This document shows positions 1 through 6,194 of a stretch of 13,261 nucleotides of DNA, piece by piece (positions within the stretch are counted from its first letter, which is position 1; every line of letters begins with the position of its first letter). The stretch covers positions 1 through 13,261 of the forward strand of contig JAISDV010000072.1 in NCBI GenBank assembly GCA_031264545.1, in the 5' to 3' direction. The translations under genes were made by a program, and so were the position numbers. This DNA comes from Oscillospiraceae bacterium (GTDB lineage Bacteria > Bacillota > Clostridia > Oscillospirales > Oscillospiraceae). Under the pieces are notes generated by a model. That model was not told the DNA's origin. It saw only the letters and a list, made by a program, of their open reading frames with translations, and did not search any database.

Positions 1-355
1 CTTCAACCGTATTCGGAAAATCTTTGCCGTAAATTGCCTTGTATTTATCGAAAATCGTCTTATCCGCCGCATAATTTCGCGTCCCCTTATAGGCGGCCGC
101 TTCCGCCGGATTGCTATCAACAAACGTTTCCTTCCAATCCCCATATTTCATATCACTCGGCACATAGTAGGTCTCGCCATCCGCCCCCCGCGCGGCCCGC
201 TCCCCGTAATTGTCCTCAAAATAGGGCACAGTCGTCGTCCGGCACCAGGGATGAAACGGCGGCGCCGTCACGCCGGCCTCATATTCGGACATGGGAAGGA
301 CCTTCCCATCAAGGCTCTGGCACAATTCCGACGTATGGGAAGCCAATGTAATAAG
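1..355 (-). pseudogene. Phage MuF / SPP1 gp7-type head morphogenesis protein, C-terminal fragment
   Basis: Read on the minus strand, the frame gives a stretch with the order T-S-E-L-C-Q-S-L-D-G-K, then E-A-G-V-T-A-P-P-F-H-P-W-C-R-T-T, then a DMKYGDWKETF segment. The SELC..LDGK...PPFHP.CR.T pattern is the signature of the MuF/gp7 minor capsid domain, which helps portal and head assembly in tailed phages. The protein runs off the left edge of the window, so its C-terminus is not seen. Going upstream, recognisable similarity ends near position 349; the frame continues without a start codon to a TAA at about 433-435. The expected TLDS before the cysteine motif reads TLAS here. It is therefore a 5'-truncated prophage remnant, or the edge of a rearranged prophage lying further left. 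The family assignment is fairly sure; that it is non-functional is inferred from the missing N-terminal part. Confidence 0.75.
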
Positions 356-610
356 GTGCAGACAAGCGACTGGAATGAGTCGGTTAGGGCGGAAAAATGG
401 CGGGCGGCATAGGCTGAATGTGTCAATGGCATTTTAGCGCATGATTACCATCGCAGCTATGAGCGGCCGGGCATAGAACAAATCCCAACCGTCCATTTTG
501 ATGTTGCGGCCTTCCAGATAGAAAAGCGTGGAATCTGTACCGAGCATGGCGATATTAACCGGGAAATGGAAAGCGACAATCAGCGTTTACGGCATTTAAA
601 GGCGCGTGAG
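350..610 (+). pseudogene. MobA/MobL relaxase fragment with internal TAG stop
   Basis: One plus-strand frame starting at 350 reads NKVQTSDWNESVRAEKWRAA, then a TAG at 410-412, then AECVNGILAHDYHRSYERPG, followed by EQIPTVH and KRGICTEHGDINREM up to QRLRHLKAR near 607. This matches the middle and C-terminal part of the MobA/MobL (MobQ) relaxase domain, typically W(R)xAWA..VN....HRSYERQGI.QIPTVH.G.AA..MEKRGI.TERG..NREI. These enzymes nick oriT in mobilizable plasmids and elements. The N-terminal part with the catalytic tyrosine and histidine cluster is absent, the TAG sits where the family has Trp (TGG to TAG), and similarity stops after LKAR. The frame stays open to 784 but the rest resembles nothing I know. 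It is a dead remnant whose 5' end touches the 5' end of the phage fragment on the other strand. Confidence 0.75.
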
Positions 611-701
611 GGAGCCGCGAATACCGAGCTGCCCAACCGCCGACTATATACAGGATATAAAGTTCAGGTTCATGATTGGGGCGCAAATTGCCGCCGGGTT
701 T

Positions 702-2450
702 TTACGGCTCCGTGTCATATGGCACAAAGCGCACAGCATATAAGCTGCTTTCAAGGTGATATATGCCTCGCAGGTCGAAGGTGATTGAAACAGTGTTTAT
801 GTCGTCAGTGATTCTGATGTTGTCTTCGCCGGTAACGCCGTAGCCCAGACCCCATTGCGCATGGGGCAGACCGTCCTCGGTATATTGCGGGTCAGACATA
901 TCCGGTTCTGAGATGTACAGCTGCGCATCGGGCAGATAGTCTATAATCAACAGTTCGACATCCGCCCCGCCGTCGTCTTTATAAACCTCCCAATGCGAAT
1001 CAATCACATTCGTTACGGTAAATTCTAAATCGCCGCGCGTAAACTCGCGTGCCATATACCGTCCGCGTTTTGAAAAAAAGTCCTCAATCGGGACCGCATA
1101 ATTCGGCGGTCCTTGTGGACTGTCATCCGCTTCGGAATCATCGCCGATGTATGGGACAGAGAAATCATATACATCTTCATCGTTCTCTCCGGCGTCGGCC
1201 CAAGCCTTAAACTTGTACTCCCCATTACTATATAAAGCAGGCGTTACGCCATTGTCGATCATGCCCGAAATAAGCCTGCCGTCATTATCCAAAACGGCGG
1301 TAAAATCATTGTCAGATTTCCTGAGTATAAGCACGTAAGAGGAACCATCCTCTGTCAATAAATCGTAAGCTTGCCAATCAGTATGCATACCCGCTGTTAT
1401 GGGATTGCTTGAATAAGCTAAGGTTTGATAGGAGACCCCGCAATCCGCAAGGCGTAATTCAATCTGCTTCGCTTGTTCTTGCGTGGCGCCCGTGATTTTC
1501 TGTAACTGCGATTGGGCATCTCCCGTTCTGTTCGCCGCAAATCCCACACTCAACACAGTCACCAATATCACTGCCGCAATAATCACTATTCGTGAATGCT
1601 TTTTGAAATTCAACACATTCTTCACCCTTTCCTTCATGCCGCCCTCTCCAAAAGCCAGCGGGCTGCCGTTTAGGATTTTCCGCTCCGACGCCACCCGAAC
1701 CAGCGACAGGGAGTAAGCATTTTTAATATCGCCGCCCAGTTCTTTTATCACCCGCTCGTCGCAGGACATCTCCATATCCGCTCCCATCAGGATAAACGCC
1801 GCCCACGCCAGCGGATTAAACCAATGCAGACACAAGACAAAATAGGCGAGCATTTTGACGATATGGTCGTGCCGCCGAATGTGCGTCTGCTCATGCAGGA
1901 CAATATAGCGGCGCTCCTCTCCGGAAAGCCCCGCCGGAATATAAATCTTCGGCCTGAAAAGCCCCATAACAAACGGTGTTTTCAGGCCAACAGCTTCATA
2001 GCTATTATCGCCGACATTTATCGCGCCGCGCAATCTGCGATGAAGCAAAGTAATGGATACGATGCTGTAAATCAGCATAATCGCCATACCAAAAATCCAG
2101 ATACAGCAGCCGGCAGCAAGTCCTGTCTGCAACGGATTGGTGCTGCCAGCAGGCGTAACAGCGGGTAAGGCCGTGCTGACAGCATTATCAAGGACTGTAA
2201 TTCCGCTGTCGATACGCGGAGCAGCTTGCATGGCTATGTCATGTGGGATTGGCGTGGAATTGAAGGGGAGCAGACTAAACGCAGCTTCCGGTGTAAAGGG
2301 AAACATCAGCCGAAAACCCGCTACCGCCCACAATGCGTAGGAAATGACTTTAGGCGCTTTTTTGAGAAGCAGCCGCGCAAGCATAACCGCCGCTATGACA
2401 AAGGCCCCTGTAAGGCTCATGTTGAGTACGGAAAGAAATATCTTCCCCAC
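702..2450 (-). CDS. M56 (BlaR1/MecR1-like) membrane metallopeptidase, probable sensor
   Basis: This is a 582-residue M56 family membrane protease. The N-terminal half holds hydrophobic segments (about residues 8-30, 36-54, 110-135), then the zinc site HEQTH at 186-190 (HExxH) and a CDE motif at 230-232 that supplies the third ligand region. A further membrane span lies near 286-305. The rest (about 306-582) is predicted to be outside. In BlaR1/MecR1 that part is a penicillin-binding domain; here I see no SxxK-type motif block, but a repetitive region with DNDFTAVLDNDGRLISG-like beta strands, so the signal is probably not a beta-lactam. The start is GTG at 2450, two residues' spacing after the blaI stop, with AAAGAGGG at 2458-2465 as ribosome binding site; an internal ATG at 2420 would be less well placed. 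By analogy, it cleaves or triggers removal of the repressor encoded just upstream. Confidence 0.85.
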   Translation of the reverse strand: MGKIFLSVLNMSLTGAFVIAAVMLARLLLKKAPKVISYALWAVAGFRLMFPFTPEAAFSLLPFNSTPIPHDIAMQAAPRIDSGITVLDNAVSTALPAVTPAGSTNPLQTGLAAGCCIWIFGMAIMLIYSIVSITLLHRRLRGAINVGDNSYEAVGLKTPFVMGLFRPKIYIPAGLSGEERRYIVLHEQTHIRRHDHIVKMLAYFVLCLHWFNPLAWAAFILMGADMEMSCDERVIKELGGDIKNAYSLSLVRVASERKILNGSPLAFGEGGMKERVKNVLNFKKHSRIVIIAAVILVTVLSVGFAANRTGDAQSQLQKITGATQEQAKQIELRLADCGVSYQTLAYSSNPITAGMHTDWQAYDLLTEDGSSYVLILRKSDNDFTAVLDNDGRLISGMIDNGVTPALYSNGEYKFKAWADAGENDEDVYDFSVPYIGDDSEADDSPQGPPNYAVPIEDFFSKRGRYMAREFTRGDLEFTVTNVIDSHWEVYKDDGGADVELLIIDYLPDAQLYISEPDMSDPQYTEDGLPHAQWGLGYGVTGEDNIRITDDINTVSITFDLRGIYHLESSLYAVRFVPYDTEP

Positions 2451-2453
2451 GGC

Positions 2454-2816
2454 TCAGCCCTCTTTATGCTCGGCAATCAGACGTATGAGTTCCTCCGCCT
2501 GTTTGCCGGACAGCTTTTTTCCCCCGATGAATGCCGCAAAAAAATACGGCAGCGACCCGCCGAAAGTGTCCTCCACATATCGGCGGCTCTGCTCTGACAG
2601 ATACGCCTCGCGGGAGATCAGTGCCGACACAACGGCGTCCTCAACTTTGAAAAGCCCCTTGCTGCACAGGCGCTTAAGCACGGTATAGGTTGTGGACTTT
2701 TTCCATTTCATCACGTCCTGCGACAGCCGAACAAGCTCAGTCGAGTTCATTGGCGCGTTTTCCCAAATCAAGGCGGCAAACTTCGCCTCCGCATCCGCCA
2801 ATCTATAATCAGCCAT
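2454..2816 (-). CDS. BlaI/MecI/CopY family transcriptional repressor
   Basis: This 120-residue protein is the usual length for BlaI/MecI. It has a winged-helix DNA-binding region at about 1-70 (LADAEAKFAALIWENAPMNS, then ELVRLSQ...KWKKSTTYTVLKRLCSKGL, a hallmark of the family) and a C-terminal dimerisation helix region with an FFAAFIGGKKLS segment. It should dimerise, repress its own promoter and be inactivated when the neighbouring M56 protease is stimulated. The frame is open up to 2906, but the ATG at 2816 is preferred: AGAGGTGA lies at 2821-2828, and the upstream part would run through the promoter and both operator dyads. It is the first gene of a two-gene operon with the M56 protein, only three bases apart. 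Two dyads of the TACAT-N-ATGTA type just upstream fit autoregulation. Confidence 0.93.
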   Translation of the reverse strand: MADYRLADAEAKFAALIWENAPMNSTELVRLSQDVMKWKKSTTYTVLKRLCSKGLFKVEDAVVSALISREAYLSEQSRRYVEDTFGGSLPYFFAAFIGGKKLSGKQAEELIRLIAEHKEG

Positions 2817-2833
2817 GAAATCACCTCTAAGAC

Positions 2834-2844
2834 TACATAATGTA
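2834..2844. promoter_or_regulatory. BlaI-type operator, downstream site
   Basis: The sequence TACATAATGTA is a perfect inverted repeat (TACAT, one central base, ATGTA) between the -10 box and the blaI start. BlaI/MecI operators carry the TACA....TGTA core, so this fits a repressor site. A bound dimer would block transcription start or elongation. Assignment is by motif and position only. Confidence 0.65.
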
Positions 2845-2856
2845 AACCTTAATTTC

Positions 2857-2885
2857 AGTTTACGCCATGTAGACCTGTTTGTCAA
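2857..2885 (-). promoter_or_regulatory. Promoter of the blaI-M56 operon
   Basis: On the minus strand there is a perfect TTGACA (2880-2885), a 17-base spacer, and TAAACT (2857-2862). It points at the blaI start about 40 bases further on. The spacer and the region just downstream carry BlaI-like dyads, so RNA polymerase and the repressor should compete here. Confidence 0.75.
2861..2871. promoter_or_regulatory. BlaI-type operator, site inside the promoter spacer
   Basis: TACGCCATGTA keeps the outer TAC...GTA arms of the dyad at 2834-2844 and sits between the -35 and -10 boxes. The two dyads are 27 bases apart centre to centre, between two and three helical turns. Two operators of this kind are normal for bla/mec control regions. 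The half-site here is weaker (TACGC instead of TACAT). Confidence 0.5.
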
Positions 2886-3177
2886 GGGTGATTTTTCTCT
2901 GCCCAAAAATTATTATTATGAAAAACATGTTAAGTTAAAGTGCTCCAAATCCAAGCGCGCAGCGTTATACACCCGACCCGTTCGCAATATTTCTTTGACA
3001 ACTGGGCAGGTCTCATAAGGAAGCAAACGGCAAACGCCAATCCACAACAACATAGACAGCCAACAGGCAAGTGATGTATAAATAAGCAGCAACGTATTAA
3101 GCATAAATAAATTTCAGAATTAACCAATAAAATCATCATCTATGTCCGTCATAGTAAGTGTGAAAGGAGACCAGAGA
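2886..3177. other. Intergenic region between divergent blaI and sigma operons
   Basis: No convincing gene is seen in this AT-rich stretch of about 290 bases. A minus-strand frame (2916-3104) could encode a 62-residue peptide with a hydrophobic start (MLNTLLLIYTSLACWLSMLL), but I see no ribosome binding site before its ATG. A TTGACA at 2995-3000 on the plus strand has no good -10 partner at 16-18 bases. A TAAAAT at 3128-3133 could be a -10 box for the sigma gene but lacks a matching -35. The sigma promoter is therefore not identified; it may be read by an alternative sigma factor. Confidence 0.5.
3165..3170 (+). promoter_or_regulatory. Ribosome binding site deciding the sigma factor start
   Basis: AGGAGA lies seven bases before the GTG at 3178. 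The only earlier in-frame ATG (3142) has no purine-rich sequence before it and would put this site inside the coding region, so the GTG start is chosen. Confidence 0.75.
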
Positions 3178-3699
3178 GTGAACAAGGATGAACTACAGCT
3201 TAAGCTTGTCGCTTTGCGAAATCGTGATAGATCAGCATTGGAAGAAATCTACAATTATTTGAAAACCCCTGTTTATACGATTATCCTGCGTATCACTCAG
3301 GATAAAACGTTATCAGAGGACATCCTACAGGAGGTTTTTATCAAATTATATCAGTTGCCGCCAACACCTCCGATCAAAAATCCTCGCGCTTATATATTCC
3401 AGATGGCACACAATCTGGCAGTTGACAGCGTGAGGAAGCTGCCGCAATTTGCTGATTTGGATAGTATAGAGAACATTGTGTATCTCCCAACAGAAGATTT
3501 TTCAATGAAAATGGATATTGACCATGCTATGAAAACCCTGCCTTCGCAGGAATGCCAAATTGTGTCCCTACATATCAACGGTGAATTAAAATTTCGAGAA
3601 ATTGCCGATATGATGGACATTCCGTTGGGAACGGTTCTCTGGAAATACCAAAGGGCCATAGGACGGCTGCGTTCTGTTTTATCCGGAGGTGCCTTATGA
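3178..3699 (+). CDS. ECF-type sigma-70 family RNA polymerase sigma factor
   Basis: This 173-residue protein has the two-domain layout of extracytoplasmic function sigma factors. Region 2 (about 16-88) contains SEDILQEVFIKLYQL, the core-binding and -10 recognition helix, and NPRAYIFQMAHNLAVDSVR, typical of region 2.3-2.4. Region 4 (about 113-165) contains the helix-turn-helix FREIADMMDIPLGTVLWKYQRAIGRLR, which reads the -35 element. The length is normal for the family. GTG at 3178 is preferred over ATG at 3142 because of the well-spaced AGGAGA. Its stop overlaps the start of the next gene (ATGA at 3696-3699), so the two are co-translated. The partner is a membrane protein with an extracytoplasmic domain, the setting expected for a signal-responsive sigma factor. 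The signal and the regulon cannot be told from sequence. Confidence 0.92.
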   Translation: MNKDELQLKLVALRNRDRSALEEIYNYLKTPVYTIILRITQDKTLSEDILQEVFIKLYQLPPTPPIKNPRAYIFQMAHNLAVDSVRKLPQFADLDSIENIVYLPTEDFSMKMDIDHAMKTLPSQECQIVSLHINGELKFREIADMMDIPLGTVLWKYQRAIGRLRSVLSGGAL

Positions 3700-4520
3700 A
3701 AAAAATTATTGTGGTTTTAATGGTACTGATATGCATCTTGGCTATACCCGCCAATGCATTTGCAACGAGTGAAGTTTCCGAAGTTGATAAAAAGTTTTCA
3801 AATGTCGAAGAACTATTTGAATATTGGGAAACAAATGGATACCCTGATTATGTCGGAAGTGTTTACAGCACGGACGGCAACATGAACAATCTTACTGTTT
3901 TGCTTGTAAATGACGACGGGACTAAAGCAAATGAGATACGCGCTTTGCTTGCAGATGATTCTGGAGTTTCCTTTGGAAAGGCGCCTTTCTCACATAATGC
4001 GATGGAAACAGTAAAAAATGAAATCATTTCAAATCACTTAGGGAAAGACGATAAAGTATATAGTGTCGGCATAGGTTGGATTTCGGCAGATGGTGTAGTG
4101 ATTGGCTTTGGAGAGAGCGGAAAAGAATCGAGAGTTGTTGTTTTTGTAGACGAGAGTATTTCAACGGATTATGCAAATAAGTTTTATGAACTTTATGGTG
4201 ATATAGTTGTAGTAGCGGCAGGTGACGCTATAGTATATCAAAATCAAAATGCGGTTCCTGATAACAATTTATGGCTGTGGCTAACCTTTATGGTAATAAT
4301 TTCCGTGGCTGCTATACTGTTTTTCAATCGAACGCGCTTCGTCTCGGCTATGCAAACAAATAAAGGTATTATTGTCACGCAATCCGTCCCCGTAAGCAGA
4401 AAGAAAACAATAGAAGCTATTAAGAATAGCGAGGTCACCCCAAGTGATGAAGTGTTCAATTCGGTTTTAAGCCAGATTGATAAAAAACAGATAAAACGAT
4501 GCCCTCTAACGGAAGTATAA
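3696..4520 (+). CDS. Single-span membrane protein with extracytoplasmic domain, partner of the ECF sigma factor
   Basis: No named family is recognised with certainty. The 274-residue product starts with a clear signal peptide (KK, a hydrophobic run at 4-17, probable cleavage after NAFA at 23). An exported domain of about 165 residues follows, rich in short hydrophobic strands (NNLTVLLVNDDG, VYSVGIGWISADG, SRVVVFVDES, DIVVVAAGDAIVY). One membrane span lies at about 191-210 (LWLWLTFMVIISVAAILFF), and a basic cytoplasmic tail of about 64 residues ends in EAIKNSEVTPSDEVFNSVLSQIDKK. The translationally coupled ATGA junction with the sigma gene and the tail on the cytoplasmic side suggest it is an anti-sigma factor or co-sensor; the tail lacks the zinc-binding HxxxCxxC of ZAS-type anti-sigma factors. 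Part of the exported domain recalls TPM-type folds, but this is only an impression. Its AT-rich codons match the sigma gene and differ from the genes to the right. Confidence 0.8.
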   Translation: MKKIIVVLMVLICILAIPANAFATSEVSEVDKKFSNVEELFEYWETNGYPDYVGSVYSTDGNMNNLTVLLVNDDGTKANEIRALLADDSGVSFGKAPFSHNAMETVKNEIISNHLGKDDKVYSVGIGWISADGVVIGFGESGKESRVVVFVDESISTDYANKFYELYGDIVVVAAGDAIVYQNQNAVPDNNLWLWLTFMVIISVAAILFFNRTRFVSAMQTNKGIIVTQSVPVSRKKTIEAIKNSEVTPSDEVFNSVLSQIDKKQIKRCPLTEV

Positions 4521-4600
4521 GCCGTTGTTTCGGCAGTTGAGCCATGTGTCCTGAAAGGTAGTGGGCGCAAAGGGGCTGCAGCAAAAGGGCCGAAGGAAGG

Positions 4601-4643
4601 ACAGAGCCGAAGCGACTGCGAGAAGCAGACACAACGGCTCTGT
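4601..4643 (+). terminator. Two-tier hairpin followed by TTT, possible terminator
   Basis: ACAGAGCCG (4601-4609) pairs perfectly with CGGCTCTGT (4635-4643), and within the loop CTGC (4616-4619) pairs with GCAG (4625-4628) around GAGAA. Three more T follow, then GG. It lies 80 bases after the sigma operon and just before a transposase remnant. It could end the sigma operon or be part of the 5' leader of the insertion sequence; the short T run makes it a weak intrinsic terminator. Confidence 0.45.
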
Positions 4644-4660
4644 TTTGGTATCATGGAGTT

Positions 4661-4837
4661 GTGAAAAACCAAAAACACCGAATGAATTATGACACGGACA
4701 AACGGAATGTACAACTAAAAATTGACGAGATAATTGCTGAAAAAGTCATACCGGCGGACGACAGTGTGCGGCTCTTAGACGAAACAACGGAATAGGACTA
4801 CTCCGTTTGGCAGGCTTTTAGCCGGTCGTCTGGTCAG
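4661..4837 (+). pseudogene. IS1182-like transposase, N-terminal remnant with in-frame TAG
   Basis: From GTG at 4661 or ATG at 4682 the frame reads MNYDTDKRNVQLKIDEII, then AEKVIPADDSVRLLDETTE, a TAG at 4793-4795, then DYSVWQAFSR in the same frame. This resembles the start of IS1182-type DDE transposases, whose N-termini run like NYET.KR..Q.K...I...IPAEDSVRLLDEIVEELDY..L.RAYS..GR. The TAG replaces the residue before DY (usually Leu, TTG to TAG). The catalytic DDE domain is absent; after about 4837 the likeness ends and the frame stops at 4865. It is thus a decayed remnant left between the sigma operon and the mcc promoter. The family call rests on memory of N-terminal sequences and needs a search; that it is broken is plain. 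Confidence 0.6.
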
Positions 4838-4958
4838 TGTTTCTCTTTTTCCCACAATTGCCGCTAAAAAAATTCGTTCCTGCCTGTTTTTGTTCATGAA
4901 ATCGAGGCGTAGCTTTTTTTCCCTTTTGCTACAGCCCCTACGAGATTTCACAAAAGGC
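4838..4958. other. Region between the transposase remnant and the mcc promoter, no gene seen
   Basis: This stretch contains several poly-T or poly-A runs (near 4866 and 4915). Frames without stops exist on both strands (minus strand 4775-4993; plus strand from about 4850 to 5010) but have no ribosome binding site and no recognisable family. It may be further degraded insertion-sequence DNA. Confidence 0.35.
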
Positions 4959-4987
4959 TTGACATTCCGGGCCTTATTGCATATATT
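4959..4987 (+). promoter_or_regulatory. Sigma-A type promoter of the mccB-mccA operon
   Basis: A perfect TTGACA (4959-4964) is followed after 17 bases by TATATT (4982-4987). The start of transcription would fall near 4994, leaving a leader of about 43 bases, too short for a T-box or SAM riboswitch. An inverted repeat ATATATT-N10-AATATAT (4981-4987 and 4998-5004) overlaps the -10 box and could be a repressor or LysR site. No CymR-like site is claimed. Confidence 0.8.
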
Positions 4988-5036
4988 ATACATAGTAAAT
5001 ATATCTGATTAGTATAAATTAAAAGGAGCTGTCGGC

Positions 5037-6194
5037 ATGGGTTCTTACACACATTTCGAGTCCGCCCTCATTCACGGCGGGATATACGGCGACAGGCAAA
5101 CCGGCGCGGTAAACACGCCGATTTTCCAGACCGCCACTTATGAACAGGACGGTCTTGGCCGGAACCGAGGCTGGGAATATTCCCGTACCGGCAACCCGAC
5201 GAGGGCCGCGCTCGAGGCCCTGATCGCCGAATTGGAGGGCGGCGCGCGCGGCTTTGCTTTCGCCTCCGGCATGGCGGCCATCACCGCCGTGCTGCACCTG
5301 TTCCAAAGCGGCGACAAAATCGTTATCCCCGGCAATGTCTACGGCGGCACCTTCCGGGTGCTGGACCGGGTATTCAGGCAGTTCGGGCTTTCCGCGGTTA
5401 TTGCCGACACCACCGATCCGGCGGCTTTTCAGGACGCGCTGACCGACGATGTCAAGGCGGTCCTGATCGAAAGCCCCGCCAATCCGCTGCTGACCGTCAC
5501 CGACATCCGGGCCTTGTCCGAGATCACGAGGCAAAAGGGTCTTCTGCTCATCGTGGATAATACCTTCCTGACGCCTTACCTGCAGCGCCCGCTGGAATTG
5601 GGCGCGGACAGCGTAGTCCATTCGGCGACCAAATATTTGGGCGGCCACAGCGACCTGATCGCCGGGCTGGTCGTTGTGAATACGCAGGAGACGGCGGAGC
5701 GCCTGCAGTTCATCCAAAACGCCACGGGCGGGATCCTGCAGCCCTTCGACTCCTTCCTGCTCATCCGCAGTATCAAGACGCTCGGCGTCAGAATGGACGC
5801 GCATGTGAGAAACGCGGAGCAGGTCGCCCGGCTGCTGGCGGGACACGCGGCGGTCGGCAAGGTCTATTACCCCGGCCTGCCGGACGCGCAGGGGTATGAG
5901 GTCAACCGAAGGCAGGCCAAAAACGGCGGCGCAATGATCTCCTTCGAGCTGACCGGGGACTGCGACTGCCGCAGGTTTTTCACCGGGCTGAAATTGATCG
6001 CCCTTGCCGAATCGCTGGGCGGCGTGGAATCCCTCGCCTGCCATCCGGCCAGCATGACTCATGCCGCCATCCCAAAGAAAATCCGGGAGCGGGCGGGCAT
6101 TACCGACGGGCTGATCCGCATTTCCGTCGGCCTGGAGCATATCGACGATCTGAAAGCAGATTTGATCCAAGCGATCGAAGGGGCGCGAATGTAA
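5037..6194 (+). CDS. mccB: Cystathionine gamma-lyase (MccB type; Cys/Met metabolism PLP enzyme)
   Basis: This 385-residue PLP enzyme belongs to the Cys/Met metabolism family. Visible motifs in order: YSRTGNPT at 48-55 (phosphate and substrate contacts), SGMAAI at about 78-83, NVYGGTFRVLDRVF (cofactor stacking Tyr region), VDNTFLTPYLQRPLELGAD, then HSATKYLGGHSD with the PLP lysine at residue 199, and near the end AESLGGVESLACHPASMTHAAIP and GLIRISVGLE. The whole chain runs parallel to Bacillus subtilis MccB as I remember it. MccB splits cystathionine into cysteine, 2-oxobutyrate and ammonia. Close relatives make cystathionine (MetI/MetB), so sequence alone leaves some doubt; the neighbouring mccA decides for lyase. 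The ATG at 5037 follows AAAGGAG at 5021-5027. The stop overlaps the next ATG by one base (TAATG), so the two genes are translationally coupled. Confidence 0.88.
   Translation: MGSYTHFESALIHGGIYGDRQTGAVNTPIFQTATYEQDGLGRNRGWEYSRTGNPTRAALEALIAELEGGARGFAFASGMAAITAVLHLFQSGDKIVIPGNVYGGTFRVLDRVFRQFGLSAVIADTTDPAAFQDALTDDVKAVLIESPANPLLTVTDIRALSEITRQKGLLLIVDNTFLTPYLQRPLELGADSVVHSATKYLGGHSDLIAGLVVVNTQETAERLQFIQNATGGILQPFDSFLLIRSIKTLGVRMDAHVRNAEQVARLLAGHAAVGKVYYPGLPDAQGYEVNRRQAKNGGAMISFELTGDCDCRRFFTGLKLIALAESLGGVESLACHPASMTHAAIPKKIRERAGITDGLIRISVGLEHIDDLKADLIQAIEGARM

Noticed and set aside
34..351. 105-residue plus-strand frame at the left edge
   Set aside because: It is antisense to the MuF-like fragment, which has clear family motifs; the Pro/Arg/Ser-rich translation looks like a shadow.
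566..784. 72-residue plus-strand frame starting within the relaxase remnant
   Set aside because: Its first 14 residues are the end of the relaxase similarity; the rest runs into the tail of the M56 gene and resembles nothing.
2916..3104. 62-residue hydrophobic minus-strand peptide
   Set aside because: A membrane-like start is visible, but no ribosome binding site, promoter or family supports it; kept only as a remark in the intergenic entry.
4244..4714. 156-residue minus-strand frame overlapping the sigma partner gene and the transposase remnant
   Set aside because: It crosses a hairpin and remnant, has no ribosome binding site or domain, and overlaps a well-supported gene.
410..4795. TAG as a recoded sense codon, since both mobile-element remnants have an in-frame TAG
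   Set aside because: The LysR gene and porD end in TAG and the remnants lack large parts of their genes, so ordinary decay explains the two TAG codons.
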